From positions 186,001 through 250,000 of the forward strand of contig NZ_SIRE01000005.1 of the NCBI RefSeq assembly GCF_004307995.1: a stretch of 64,000 nt of DNA, given 5' to 3'. The notes under the pieces were generated by a model, which searched no databases, was not told the origin of the DNA, and saw nothing but the letters and a program-made list of their open reading frames with translations. This DNA comes from Paenibacillus thalictri (GTDB taxonomy: Bacteria; Bacillota; Bacilli; Paenibacillales; NBRC-103111). A program made the translations under genes and the position numbers. This document shows, one piece after another, positions 1-9,224 of the stretch. How positions within the stretch are numbered: position 1 is the first letter of the stretch; every line of letters starts with the position of its first letter.

Positions 1-1001
1 TCATTACCCGAAGTGTCTTTTACCTGTTTGATCGCAAACGAGCTGACATTTTGGCTATAAGGGTTGCCGATACCGGTATTGGTCGTATTAAGTATCAGGT
101 TGCCGTAAACAGTGAGACCGCTGTTGTTTAAATTTAACGATTCGGTAATTAATATGACGGCTTTGCCGTTAGGATAATTGCTGGTGCCCGGAGCATAACC
201 AAAAGTCGTTGTTTTGTTTGCCAAATCCAAGGTTCCCGGTCTTATAATAATGACGGGGTTTCTGGAGCTGTTATCAATTTGTGTCTGTATTTGATCAACA
301 CTGCAGCCTGTGCAAGTAATTGCGTACGGTGAAGATTTAAAAGCCGAGATTTGGCTTATCACTTTGGCTTTTGTGTCATTGATATACCAATCTACCGCAT
401 TGGCAATTGTAGTATTTTGAGTGGCAAAATTTGCATTGCTCCCATTGCTTGTATTCATGGTAATGGAGCCGCCGTAGAGCACCTTATTGCCGGTAATGGC
501 CACCTTGTGCTCAGGATCAATGGGAACGGATGTACTCCCGTCTTTCGCCGAGACCTGAAAGCGGATATTTTTACTGCGGCCGCCGGCGGTTGCTGAGATA
601 AGAACCTCGTAATCGTCGTCGGTAGTAAGCGGAAGAGCGATTTCCACAGTGGTATCTTTTTTAACCAGTTTCTGGCTAAATGTAACGGAAACACCTTCGG
701 GGGTTGCAAACGTCTTTGCCCCCCATCCGGCTCCAACAGATCCGCTGCCTCCGCCATAGGCGCTCAGAAACGCTTTTCGCGTAACCGAACCGCTCGGATT
801 ATACGTTTTCAAATAAGCGAGAAACGATTCCATGCCGCTTAACGCCAAATCGGTTACCCGCTTATCATTTTCGGTCATTTTATTGGCATACGAGGTGGTT
901 GACGTCATCTGCAGCAGAACCGGGACGAATATCATAAGCAGAGTGATAATAAAAATAACGTATAGAAAAACGCCGCCCCGCTCATTGTTTACTTTTTTCA
1001 A
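1..1001 (-). CDS. PilX-like surface/pilus accessory protein, 3' end cut by window
   Basis: Reading the minus strand from a TTG at 1001, preceded by GGAGG at the right distance, gives an open frame of 333 codons that runs off the left edge without a stop; there is no upstream ATG, so a TTG start is required. The N-terminus is a short charged stretch (MKKVNNERGG), one hydrophobic segment at about residues 12-34 ending in PVLLQM, then a Ser/Thr/Gly/Asn-rich extracytoplasmic part with beta-type repeats. This layout (short basic tail, one N-terminal TM, RGG before it) is that of PilX/PulG-like minor pilus or surface proteins of Bacillota. No catalytic motif is visible. It faces away from the Tad operon 9 kb downstream, so a link to it is inference. 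The family call is tentative. Confidence 0.6.
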   Translation of the reverse strand, partial: MKKVNNERGGVFLYVIFIITLLMIFVPVLLQMTSTTSYANKMTENDKRVTDLALSGMESFLAYLKTYNPSGSVTRKAFLSAYGGGSGSVGAGWGAKTFATPEGVSVTFSQKLVKKDTTVEIALPLTTDDDYEVLISATAGGRSKNIRFQVSAKDGSTSVPIDPEHKVAITGNKVLYGGSITMNTSNGSNANFATQNTTIANAVDWYINDTKAKVISQISAFKSSPYAITCTGCSVDQIQTQIDNSSRNPVIIIRPGTLDLANKTTTFGYAPGTSNYPNGKAVILITESLNLNNSGLTVYGNLILNTTNTGIGNPYSQNVSSFAIKQVKDTSGN

Positions 1002-1270
1002 GGCAGAGCCTCCTTACTGAATACAATTGAAACAAGCTCATCGAAGATAAAACCCGCTTCCAGCCAAACGGCCAATTAACAGCGTCAGGTTGTCATAGAT
1101 TGCTCCTGTTTTCTGAAAACCGGGACTTTATTACTATTTTACAATAAAAACAACGGTTTGTGTTTATCCAGACTGTATATTTTAATCTATCTTAAGGCAT
1201 AAAAAGCAGAATGAATCGGCTTTGAATTGGATAAAATAAGTAAATGAAAGACTTCTTAAGGAGGAAACCC

Positions 1271-1492
1271 ATGGACTTTACGAGCCAGGATATTGCCGTG
1301 ATCGAACAAGCGCTGCGCATCGCCATCCAATCGGAAGGCAGCAATATGAAACAAAGCGACTACCGCGAAGTATTGTGGAAGCTGCAAAACAACTCGGCGG
1401 AAGCAATCGAACGGGAACCGTCGGCCGATAATAGAATCGTTTCCTCGGACGGGCTGCGGTTCGATTATGATGACTCTTCCGAAATGCTGTAA
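1271..1492 (+). CDS. small conserved hypothetical protein (73 aa)
   Basis: Start chosen at the ATG 1271, with AAGGAGG at 1258-1264; an in-frame ATG at 1244 lies upstream of that ribosome site and is not credible. The 73-residue product is acidic and soluble, begins MDFTSQDIAVIEQALRIAI and has one predicted amphipathic helix followed by a flexible acidic tail ending in EML. No domain is recognised. It looks like one of the short family-restricted Paenibacillaceae proteins; function unknown. It stands alone between the PilX-like gene and the repair operon and is followed by a terminator at 1650. Confidence 0.65.
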   Translation: MDFTSQDIAVIEQALRIAIQSEGSNMKQSDYREVLWKLQNNSAEAIEREPSADNRIVSSDGLRFDYDDSSEML

Positions 1493-1649
1493 AAAAACTT
1501 TTCCCGGGAAAGCGCAGGAAGCGACAGATTATAACTTGATTCTGTAATCGAAAAAGCTCTTCATTCAACAATGTTCGAGCTGCTTTGTGCTGTTTAGCTT
1601 GCCTGAAAGGCCATTCTGACAACTTAAACGACGTAAATGTCGAACCGAT

Positions 1650-1683
1650 AGCCCTGACTCTGTTTCGGAGTTCAGGGCTTTTT
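1650..1683 (+). terminator. intrinsic terminator before the mrfAB promoter
   Basis: Stem AGCCCTGA (1650-1657) pairs with TCAGGGCT (1672-1679) and is followed directly by a T run. It closes the transcription unit of the 73-aa gene and insulates the promoter at 1699. Confidence 0.75.
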
Positions 1684-1698
1684 GCGCGGAAAAAACGT

Positions 1699-1727
1699 TT
1701 GATACCCGAACATATATTCTATATAAT
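1699..1727 (+). promoter_or_regulatory. sigma-A-type promoter of the mrfAB operon with LexA-like box
   Basis: TTGATA (1699-1704), a 17-base spacer and TATAAT (1722-1727) form a near-consensus vegetative promoter. Inside the spacer lies CGAACATATATTC (1707-1719), that is GAAC-N4-ATTC, one core mismatch from the Bacillus LexA/DinR operator core GAAC-N4-GTTC. The placement between -35 and -10 would let a bound repressor block RNA polymerase. LexA control is inferred from the match only. Confidence 0.65.
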
Positions 1728-1762
1728 AAAGGAAAGATTGGTGCAAGGAGAGCGGAACATTA

Positions 1763-4048
1763 ATGAATCCTTTAACAGGCAAAGTCGCATCCATAGATGA
1801 ATTAATCGAATTGGTCAGGGACACACCCGAGATCATGAGCCAAGTGACATACTGGCATACGATACCGCCGCGCGACGCTTCTTATAGCGATGTGCCGCCG
1901 CAGCTGCATCCTGCGATCCGGGAGGCGCTGAGCGGGAAAGGCATATTCAAGCTGTATGCGCATCAAGCCCAGGCGTTTAGCGAAGCTGTGCAGGGGCGGC
2001 ATGTCGTAACGGTGACGCCGACGGCATCGGGCAAGACGTTGTGCTACAACCTGCCTGTGCTGCAATCGATTGTAGAAGATGACGCCGCGCGGGCGTTATA
2101 CTTATTTCCGACCAAGGCGCTTGCCCAGGATCAGGTGGCCGAGCTGCAGCAGTTCGTCGATCTGATGGAAATGGATATCAAGACACATACATACGATGGA
2201 GATACGCCGCCGGCCGTACGCCAGGCGATCCGCAATGCGGGTCATATTGTCGTCACGAATCCGGATATGCTGCATTCGGCGATTTTGCCTCACCATACGA
2301 AATGGGTTAAATTATTCGAAAATATCAAATACATCGTCATTGACGAGGTGCATTCTTACCGCGGCGTTTTTGGCAGCCATGTCGCTAATGTGATCCGCAG
2401 ATTGAAGCGGATATGCAAATTTTACGGTTCTTCCCCGCAGTTTATATGCGCTTCGGCAACAATAGATAACCCGAAAGAACATGCGGAGCGGCTGATCGGC
2501 GAGCAGGTAGCGCTTGTCGATAGGAACGGAGCCCCCGCCGGAGAGAAGCATTTTGTATTTTACAATCCGCCGGTGGTTAACCAGCAGCTTGGGATACGCC
2601 GCAGCAGCGTGCTGGAGACACGCAAGTTGGCCGGCCTGCTGCTCAAACAGAGCATTCAAACAATTGTGTTTGCCCGCAGCCGGGTGCGCGTGGAGCTGCT
2701 GTTGACCTATTTGCAGGAGCTGGTAAGCCACGAGCTGGGTTCCAAGTCGATTCGCGGATACCGCGGCGGCTATTTGCCGAAGCTGCGGAGGGAAATCGAG
2801 CGTGGCTTGCGCAGCGGCGAAATCCGCGGCGTCGTCAGCACGAATGCGCTGGAGCTCGGCATCGATATCGGGCAGCTGCAGGCGTGTGTGCTGAACGGTT
2901 ACCCGGGCACGATCGCCAGTACGTGGCAGCAGTCCGGGCGGGCGGGCAGACGGCAGGAAAGCTCGATTACGTTTATGGTGGCGAGCAGCAACCCGCTGGA
3001 TCAATATTTGGTGAACAACCCGCGGTACTTCTTCGAACGTCCGCCGGAGAGAGCGCTGATTCATCCCGATAATCTGATTATTTTAGTCGACCATGTCAAA
3101 TGCGCCTCTTATGAGCTGCCCTTTGAATTAAACGAGAAATTCGGCGACGAGTCGCTGAAAGACATATTGGAATTTTTGACGGAGGAACGAATACTTCACC
3201 ACGTTAAGGATCGCTGGTATTGGATGGAGCAATCGTTTCCGGCGCATGATATATCGCTGCGTTCGGCGGCTCAGGAAAATTTTATTATTATTGATATGAC
3301 CAACGGCAGCCGGGTGCTTGGCGAAGTTGACCGTTTCAGCGCGCCAACGCTGATCCATGAAGAAGCGATCTACATCCACGAAGGCGTCCAATTTCAGGTG
3401 GAGAAGCTGGATTATGAGGAAAAAAAGGCCTACGTGCGCGAGGTCGACGTCGATTATTACACCGATGCCAACATGGCCGTGCAGCTGAAAGTGCTGCATA
3501 CGCAGCGCGAGAGCGAGGAAAGCGGTCTGCAGCGGCAGTACGGCGAAGTTACGGTGAATGCCAAAGCGACGATTTTTAAAAAAATCAAGCTGCGCACGCA
3601 TGAAAATATCGGCTCGGGTCCGATTCATCTGCCGGAGGAGGAGCTGCATACAAGCTCCTATTGGTTTACATTCTCGGAGAAGCTGACGGAATCGATGTCC
3701 GCAAACGATGTCCAATACGCGCTGCTGGGCATTGCGAACGTGCTTGTACATATCGCGCCGCTGTATTTAATGTGCGATCCGCTCGACATCCGTGTCGTGC
3801 CGCAGGTGAAAGCGGTGCATAACAAGCTGCCGACCGTATTTTTTTATGACCGTTATCCGGGCGGGGTCGGCTTAAGCGAACGGTTGTACGAGGTGCACGG
3901 GAAGCTGTTGGATCAGGCGTCGCGGATCATCTCGGAATGCGGCTGCATTAGCGGTTGCCCGGCGTGTGTAGGGCCGATCGAAGAAGTCGGACTGACGGGC
4001 AAGCAATTGGCGCTGAAGCTGATGGCCAGGCTGGAGGGAGCGGGATGA
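1763..4048 (+). CDS. mrfA: DEAD/DEAH-box helicase MrfA (YprA family)
   Basis: A 761-residue superfamily 2 helicase. RecA domain 1 has the Walker A motif TPTASGKT at 85-92 and a DEVH box at 194-197, with SAT (motif III) after it. RecA domain 2 has the Q-SGRAGR motif VI. The C-terminal DUF1998/MZB region carries four clustered cysteines (726, 728, 732, 735), the zinc site of the MrfA family. In Bacillus subtilis, MrfA (formerly YprA) unwinds 3'-5' and works with the exonuclease MrfB in a nucleotide-excision route for mitomycin C lesions. The start ATG at 1763 follows AAGGAGAG. mrfB begins inside its stop codon (ATGA overlap at 4045), so translation is coupled. Identification as MrfA rests on the full domain order and the MrfB partner. 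Confidence 0.93.
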   Translation: MNPLTGKVASIDELIELVRDTPEIMSQVTYWHTIPPRDASYSDVPPQLHPAIREALSGKGIFKLYAHQAQAFSEAVQGRHVVTVTPTASGKTLCYNLPVLQSIVEDDAARALYLFPTKALAQDQVAELQQFVDLMEMDIKTHTYDGDTPPAVRQAIRNAGHIVVTNPDMLHSAILPHHTKWVKLFENIKYIVIDEVHSYRGVFGSHVANVIRRLKRICKFYGSSPQFICASATIDNPKEHAERLIGEQVALVDRNGAPAGEKHFVFYNPPVVNQQLGIRRSSVLETRKLAGLLLKQSIQTIVFARSRVRVELLLTYLQELVSHELGSKSIRGYRGGYLPKLRREIERGLRSGEIRGVVSTNALELGIDIGQLQACVLNGYPGTIASTWQQSGRAGRRQESSITFMVASSNPLDQYLVNNPRYFFERPPERALIHPDNLIILVDHVKCASYELPFELNEKFGDESLKDILEFLTEERILHHVKDRWYWMEQSFPAHDISLRSAAQENFIIIDMTNGSRVLGEVDRFSAPTLIHEEAIYIHEGVQFQVEKLDYEEKKAYVREVDVDYYTDANMAVQLKVLHTQRESEESGLQRQYGEVTVNAKATIFKKIKLRTHENIGSGPIHLPEEELHTSSYWFTFSEKLTESMSANDVQYALLGIANVLVHIAPLYLMCDPLDIRVVPQVKAVHNKLPTVFFYDRYPGGVGLSERLYEVHGKLLDQASRIISECGCISGCPACVGPIEEVGLTGKQLALKLMARLEGAG

Positions 4049-5538
4049 GCGGATTAAGGGAACGGCTGCAACGGTTGAAAAAGAACGACGAACCTGCGCC
4101 ATCCAAGCCGGTAGAACCGGAGAACGGCGAATGGGATGCGCTTGATGCGCGTCTGGAGCACAATGAGTGGGGTTCGTTTATCATACGCCGGAAGGTGTAT
4201 CCGTCACAGCACAAACATGGCATGTTTGAGTTACACGAGCTGTTTGGTCAAGCGGGGGCGCTTGCTGCGCTGCAAGAGACGGCCCATGAGGCCCGGAAAA
4301 GCTTGAAAAAAACAGCCGCCGCCAAACGCTCCCCGCTGCGCCCCGCCGCCAGGATGAAATCGGCTTCGCTGCCGGTGCTTGAGCATCACGAGCAGCTGCT
4401 TTTTTTCGATACCGAAACGACGGGGCTGGGGATTGGTGCGGGCAATGTGCCTTTTATGACCGGAATCGGATACTACGAAGGAGATTTGTTTATCGTCGAG
4501 CAGATGTTCATCCGTAATCCCGCCGAAGAGCTGGCGATGCTGGCGCATCTGAACGAACGTCTGCAGCGGCACACCCATCTTGTGTCTTATAACGGAAAAT
4601 CGTTTGATTGGCCGATTGTCAAAAACCGGTTTATTTTGAACCGTCTTGCGCTGAAAGACGAAACGCTTGCTCATCTCGACTATTTGCATCCGTCGCGCAG
4701 CTTATGGAAGCACACGCTGCCGACATGCCGATTGGGACAAGTGGAAGAGGACCGGCTTGGATTTAAACGGCTGGACGATGTGCCGGGTTCTTTGGCGCCG
4801 ACCTTGTATTTCCAATATTTGGCGGAAGGTGACCCGTTGAAGATGCTAGGCGTGTTTGTTCATAACGAGCTCGATATTTTATCGCTGGCGGGATTGTCCG
4901 TTTATTTGTCGCATGCGCTGCAAGGGAAACTTGACCCGGACACGCTAACGATGGAAGAGCAGTTCCGAACAGCTTTGTGGCTGGAGAAATACGGCTTGCG
5001 TCAAGGCGCGGATCATATGCTGGAACGGCTGCTCGGAGCCGGCGCGGAGGAAACGGGCGATTATTTGCTGCCGCTGGCCCAGCTTTATAAAAAAAGAGGG
5101 GACGCTGCAGCTTCCGCGGCATTATGGCAGAAGTACGTAGATTTGCGCGGCAACCGGGCAACGGCTTCGATGGAGCCGTTTATCGAGTTGGCGATGCATT
5201 ACGAGCATCGGGAGAAAGATTATGCGCTGGCGCTCCATTATGCCGAAGAAGGGCTGAACAAGGCATGGAAGCGGAGGGCGCTCAAGCGTATGGGGACAAG
5301 TCAAGAGCAGGAGCGGGAAGAGCAGTTGCTGCGGGATTTCGAAAAAAGAATCGACCGTCTCCGGAAGAAGGTGTCCGCCGTCAAGCGGGCTCCCAAACCG
5401 GCCAAACTGCGGCCTGTTGAAATGCATCGCCAAACCGCCAGCGCGGTGCCGGGCGAAGCCGCGGGTTCTTCGCAAGCTGAGCGCAAATCGCGCAAAATCA
5501 GGCCCGAATATGCCATGGACAGTTTGCTTCCGTTATAA
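4045..5538 (+). CDS. mrfB: DEDDh-type exonuclease MrfB (YprB family)
   Basis: Start placed at the ATG overlapping the mrfA stop, although the frame is open further upstream. The 497-residue protein has a ribonuclease-H-fold exonuclease domain: FDTET with D122 and E124, then SYNGKSFDWP supplying a third acidic residue, and HNELDILSL with the histidine and last aspartate, matching the DEDDh pattern. The C-terminal part (about 320-430) is helical and TPR-like, followed by a basic tail (RKKVSAVKRAPKPAK) that may bind DNA. The B. subtilis homologue is a metal-dependent exonuclease acting with MrfA. This version is longer than the roughly 410-residue Bacillus protein because of the basic C-terminal extension. 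Confidence 0.9.
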   Translation: MSGLRERLQRLKKNDEPAPSKPVEPENGEWDALDARLEHNEWGSFIIRRKVYPSQHKHGMFELHELFGQAGALAALQETAHEARKSLKKTAAAKRSPLRPAARMKSASLPVLEHHEQLLFFDTETTGLGIGAGNVPFMTGIGYYEGDLFIVEQMFIRNPAEELAMLAHLNERLQRHTHLVSYNGKSFDWPIVKNRFILNRLALKDETLAHLDYLHPSRSLWKHTLPTCRLGQVEEDRLGFKRLDDVPGSLAPTLYFQYLAEGDPLKMLGVFVHNELDILSLAGLSVYLSHALQGKLDPDTLTMEEQFRTALWLEKYGLRQGADHMLERLLGAGAEETGDYLLPLAQLYKKRGDAAASAALWQKYVDLRGNRATASMEPFIELAMHYEHREKDYALALHYAEEGLNKAWKRRALKRMGTSQEQEREEQLLRDFEKRIDRLRKKVSAVKRAPKPAKLRPVEMHRQTASAVPGEAAGSSQAERKSRKIRPEYAMDSLLPL

Positions 5539-5611
5539 CCTGCCAAACGAGGGAATAATTTTACCTCAAAATTGGCAATATGGAAATAACAAGTCATTGT
5601 GGAGGGAAACG

Positions 5612-6421
5612 ATGCCTGAACTGCCGGAGATGGAAACGTATAAAAGACTGCTTAGCCCGCGAGTTGTCGGGAAGCTGATTACTGCCGTTCAAGTGGAGCG
5701 CGAAAAGTCGCTGAACGTGCCCGCTGCGCTGTTCGAGCGCGAAGTGACGGGGCAAGCGATTGTCCGGATCGAACGGAGAGCCAAACATCTGCTGTTCCAT
5801 CTGTCGTCGTCCAAGGTGCTGCTGCTGCACTTGATGCTGGGCGGCTCGATGTTTTACGGGACAAGCGAGCAAAAACCGAACAGGACCGCACAGGTTACGC
5901 TGCAATTTGGAGCAAATCATCTGTACTTTATCGGGCTTCGCTTAGGATATCTTCATCTGCACGATCCGGCCGAGGCGGAGCAACTGCTGCGCAAGCTGGG
6001 TCCCGAGCCGCTGGAGCCGGATTTTACGCTGAGGGCGTTTGCCGAAACGTTGGAGCCGCGCAGAGGAAACTTAAAGGTTACGCTTGTCGACCAAGCGGTA
6101 TTTTCCGGGATCGGCAACTGTTACTCCGACGAAATCTGTTTTGAAGCGGGCCTGCTTCCATCGCGTTTGGTCGGCAGCTTGTCCGGGGACGAGTTGGAAC
6201 GTTTGTACCATGCGATGCATAAAGTGCTTCAAGAGGCCATCCGCTACGGAGGTTATATGGACATGCCGCTTTATGCCGGAGACGAGCTGACGGGATCGTT
6301 CGACAGCCGCTGCCTTGTGTATGACCGGGAAGGCGAACCTTGCGCCCGCTGCGGACAGCCGCTTGAACGCCGCGAATTGTCTTCGAAAAAATGTTTTTAT
6401 TGCACAAACTGCCAGCACTAG
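5612..6421 (+). CDS. Fpg/Nei-family DNA glycosylase (probable second paralogue)
   Basis: Start at ATG 5612 after GGAGGG, which gives the obligatory N-terminus MPELPE: Pro-2 is the Schiff-base nucleophile and Glu-3 the acid in this family. RRAKHLLF holds the conserved beta-clamp lysine, and FSGIGNCYSDEICFEA is the helix-two-turn-helix motif. The C-terminal zinc finger is CARC...CFYCTNC. Length is 269, normal for bifunctional glycosylase/AP lyases acting on oxidised purines or pyrimidines. The finger residue that is normally arginine (five before the third zinc cysteine, as in RATFYC of E. coli Fpg) is lysine here (KKCFYC). Canonical mutM usually sits by polA in Bacillota, so this copy beside mrfAB is probably a paralogue; substrate range is unknown. 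It is followed 55 bases later by an AP endonuclease. Confidence 0.88.
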   Translation: MPELPEMETYKRLLSPRVVGKLITAVQVEREKSLNVPAALFEREVTGQAIVRIERRAKHLLFHLSSSKVLLLHLMLGGSMFYGTSEQKPNRTAQVTLQFGANHLYFIGLRLGYLHLHDPAEAEQLLRKLGPEPLEPDFTLRAFAETLEPRRGNLKVTLVDQAVFSGIGNCYSDEICFEAGLLPSRLVGSLSGDELERLYHAMHKVLQEAIRYGGYMDMPLYAGDELTGSFDSRCLVYDREGEPCARCGQPLERRELSSKKCFYCTNCQH

Positions 6422-6476
6422 AGTTTTGGGCTTACGAAGCGAATTTCACGTTGTAACATTTTTAGGAGGGTGCGTT

Positions 6477-7322
6477 ATGCGGGTAGGCTGCCATATCAGC
6501 ATACGGGGAGGCTATTTGGAGGCCGCCAAGACGGCTTTGCGGATCGGCGCGCAGTCGTTTCAGTATTTCCCGAAAAATCCGCGAAGCTTATCCGTGAAAG
6601 CGTTTAACCGCGGCGATGCCGAAAGCTGCGCGTTGTTTTGCAAGGAACATCGGCTGGCTTCGATTGCGCATACGCCGTACCCAACCAACTTAGCCGCTGA
6701 TGAACCGGGGCTGCGCGAAGCGACCCGGCTTTCGCTGTTGAACGATTTGGAAATCGCGGAAGCATGCGGTTCGGTCGGCATTATCGTCCATTTTGGAAAA
6801 TATAAAGGCACGGATGCGTTACAAGGCTACAAAAATATTATACAATTACTTAATGACGTAACCGCCGGGTGGAATGGCAGGACACTTCTGCTTATTGAAA
6901 ATCAGGCGGGTGAAGGAACTTTCATGGGGACGACATTCGAAGAGCATATGCAGATCAGAAGCCTGGTGAATGAACCGGAGAAGGTGGGCTTTTGTCTGGA
7001 TACGTGCCATGCGTTCGCCAGCGGGTTATGGCGCGGGGACAATTGGCGCGATGTCGCGGCCAAGGGAGCTGCTCTTGGCTACTTTAGCCATCTGAAGGCG
7101 GTTCATCTGAACGACTCCCAGTATGGCACCGGTTCCCACAAGGACCGGCACGCGGGCATTGGCCAAGGTGCCATCGGTTTGCAGCATATGGCGCAATTTC
7201 TGCAGTCGGACCGGATCGCAAGCGGGCTTCCCGTTGTGCTGGAAACGCCTGTTCCGCGGGGCGGAACGCATGCGGAGGAGATCGCACTTGTGCGAAAGCT
7301 GGCGGAAATACCGCATCCATGA
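6477..7322 (+). CDS. nfo: AP endonuclease, endonuclease IV family
   Basis: Start at ATG 6477 with AGGAGGG upstream. The 281-residue TIM-barrel protein retains all nine expected metal ligands of endonuclease IV: H65, H105, E141, D175, H178, H210, D223, H225 and E256, within the motifs CLDTCHAFASG and KDRHAGIGQG. The enzyme cuts 5' to abasic sites and removes blocked 3' ends, the natural next step after a lyase-competent Fpg-type glycosylase, which is the gene just upstream. The N-terminus (MRVGCHISIRGGY) is more divergent from the B. subtilis enzyme than the active site is, so it may be a second Nfo-type paralogue. Confidence 0.9.
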   Translation: MRVGCHISIRGGYLEAAKTALRIGAQSFQYFPKNPRSLSVKAFNRGDAESCALFCKEHRLASIAHTPYPTNLAADEPGLREATRLSLLNDLEIAEACGSVGIIVHFGKYKGTDALQGYKNIIQLLNDVTAGWNGRTLLLIENQAGEGTFMGTTFEEHMQIRSLVNEPEKVGFCLDTCHAFASGLWRGDNWRDVAAKGAALGYFSHLKAVHLNDSQYGTGSHKDRHAGIGQGAIGLQHMAQFLQSDRIASGLPVVLETPVPRGGTHAEEIALVRKLAEIPHP

Positions 7323-7357
7323 AGGAGTAACATTACATACGAATGGGAGAGGGACCG

Positions 7358-8122
7358 ATGATTGAACTTAACGGCATTCATTTTATTCGCGAAGAACGCC
7401 ATATTTTAAAAGATGTGAATGTAACGGTATCTCCAGGAGAGCATTGGGTCATTCTAGGCCGCAACGGCTCAGGTAAAACGACGCTGCTTGAGTTGATTAC
7501 CGCGTATCAGTTTCCGAGCAAAGGAAAGGTGCATGTGCTCGGCAATACGTACGGGCAGGTCGATATCCGCGAGGTGCGTAAGCAAATCGGCTATATCAGC
7601 CAATCGCTGTTCGAAAAAATGACGCTGCGCGATCCGGTTTGGGAAGTAGTGGCAACCGGCGAGTACAGCTTTTTGCGTTTTTATCAGGAAATTCCCGAAG
7701 AAGTGAAAGCTAAGGCGATTTCCATGCTGGAGCGGGTCAATTTGGCCCATGTGCAGAACCAAACGCTGGGAACGTTGTCGCAAGGCGAACGGAAAAAAAT
7801 TATGCTGGCCCGCGCGCTCATGCAAAGTCCGCAAATTTTAATTATGGATGAGCCGTGTTCCGGCCTTGATCTATACGAACGCGAGAAATTACTTCATGAC
7901 ATTAATGAATTGCAATCGCAAAAAATTTGCGTCATTTATGTGACCCACCATATCGAAGAAATTATGCCGATGTTTACTCATGTGCTGCTGATCGAACAAG
8001 GCGAGGTAATCGCCGCCGGTCCGAAACACGAAGTGGTGACGCCGGAGCATTTATACCAGGCTTTCCAAGTGAAGCTGGATATCGACTGGCATCTCGACAG
8101 GCCTTGGATCAAGGTGCAATAA
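7358..8122 (+). CDS. ABC transporter ATP-binding protein (YlmA-like)
   Basis: A 254-residue single nucleotide-binding domain: Walker A GRNGSGKTT, Q-loop in YISQS, signature LSQGE (glutamine for the usual glycine at the third position), Walker B ILIMDEP and the H-loop THH. ATG 7358 is preferred over an in-frame ATG at 7343 because GAGAGGG sits five bases upstream and the homology starts at MIELNGIHF. No permease gene is adjacent. It resembles the solitary YlmA/ModF-like ATPases of Bacillota; substrate unknown. It lies inside the repair operon, 35 bases after nfo. Confidence 0.85.
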   Translation: MIELNGIHFIREERHILKDVNVTVSPGEHWVILGRNGSGKTTLLELITAYQFPSKGKVHVLGNTYGQVDIREVRKQIGYISQSLFEKMTLRDPVWEVVATGEYSFLRFYQEIPEEVKAKAISMLERVNLAHVQNQTLGTLSQGERKKIMLARALMQSPQILIMDEPCSGLDLYEREKLLHDINELQSQKICVIYVTHHIEEIMPMFTHVLLIEQGEVIAAGPKHEVVTPEHLYQAFQVKLDIDWHLDRPWIKVQ

Positions 8123-8159
8123 GCAATAAAGCAGCAGCGGCTGAATTGAAGGAGAAATC

Positions 8160-9212
8160 ATGGATAGTTTGAAACATACGGAGCCGGATCAAGGCACCAC
8201 ATTTATCGGCACGTCGAATCACGGCTTTGGCACGCAAGCGCAGGAAGAACTGCGCCGATTGTTCCCTAAAGCAGCGTTTACGACGATTGTGCCGACCGAA
8301 ATTTATATGTTCACCGTGCCGGAGAGCAAGAAGACCGTTACGGATCATATAAAGCTAAACGAGCCGGTTTTTGTCAGACATATACAGCCGGTGGATGCGC
8401 AGTTCGAGCTTGACGGCACGGCAGCGGACTTGTCCAAGCTGCAGGAAACGGTACGTTCGCAGCTGCATATCCCGCAGGGCTTCAAAATAGCCGTTCAGGC
8501 GCGCAAGCTGGACGGGGCCTCCTTGGCGTACACGCCGTTTAACTGCAAAGAAGCCATCGACGAAGTGATTGTCCGCGAGTGCAAGTCCGAGCCTGTCGTA
8601 AAGGACCCGGACTTTATTGTTTCGGTTTTTTTAACGGACCGGGCAGCTTACGTCGGAGTTTCGGCGCCGGAGGATAACTTGTCCGATTGGGCGGGCGGCG
8701 CCATTCGTTTTCAAAAAGAAGAAGGCCAAATATCGCGGGCCAAGTTCAAGCTGCTTGAAGCGGAGCGCCGCTTCGGCCTTGATTACAGCCGGTATCGCAC
8801 GGCTTTGGACATTGGAGCCGCACCGGGCGGCTGGACCTCGCTGCTGCTCGAACGAGGCTGCAGCGTAACGGCCGTGGACCCGGCTCGCCTTGACGCACAA
8901 CTGCTAAAGCACCCGAAGCTGACGTACCTGGCGAAAAATGCCGGAGACGTTACGTTTAAACAGGATGCTTTCGAGCTGCTTGTGTGTGATATGAGCTGGA
9001 GTCCGCGGCAAATGGCGCAACTGGTAAAGCAGCTGTTATATGCTTTGAAATCCGGCGGCACGGCGATTATCACGATCAAGCTGATGCATAAGAAAGCTTT
9101 CCAAACGATGCGCGACATCGTGGAGGCACTGTCACCGGAATTGCAGCTGCAGCAGGCGAAACAGCTGTTTCACAACCGTGAGGAGCTGACGATGTTTTTC
9201 ATAAAGCTGTAG
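8160..9212 (+). CDS. RlmM-type 2'-O-ribose methyltransferase (FtsJ fold)
   Basis: The 350-residue protein has an N-terminal part resembling THUMP-linked RNA-binding regions and a C-terminal Rossmann methyltransferase domain. The SAM site is LDIGAAPGGWTSLLLERG (about 216-233); VCDMSW and TIIKL-type motifs supply the catalytic Asp and Lys of the K-D-K-E tetrad found in FtsJ/RrmJ and RlmM enzymes. E. coli RlmM methylates C2498 of 23S rRNA; the target of this Gram-positive relative is not known. ATG 8160 follows AAGGAGAAATC. Confidence 0.82.
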   Translation: MDSLKHTEPDQGTTFIGTSNHGFGTQAQEELRRLFPKAAFTTIVPTEIYMFTVPESKKTVTDHIKLNEPVFVRHIQPVDAQFELDGTAADLSKLQETVRSQLHIPQGFKIAVQARKLDGASLAYTPFNCKEAIDEVIVRECKSEPVVKDPDFIVSVFLTDRAAYVGVSAPEDNLSDWAGGAIRFQKEEGQISRAKFKLLEAERRFGLDYSRYRTALDIGAAPGGWTSLLLERGCSVTAVDPARLDAQLLKHPKLTYLAKNAGDVTFKQDAFELLVCDMSWSPRQMAQLVKQLLYALKSGGTAIITIKLMHKKAFQTMRDIVEALSPELQLQQAKQLFHNREELTMFFIKL

Positions 9213-9224
9213 AAAGGGACTGGT

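Noticed and set aside
3955..4044. Longer N-terminus for MrfB
   Set aside because: It would overlap mrfA by 90 bases in another frame; the ATGA overlap at 4045 is the natural coupled start.
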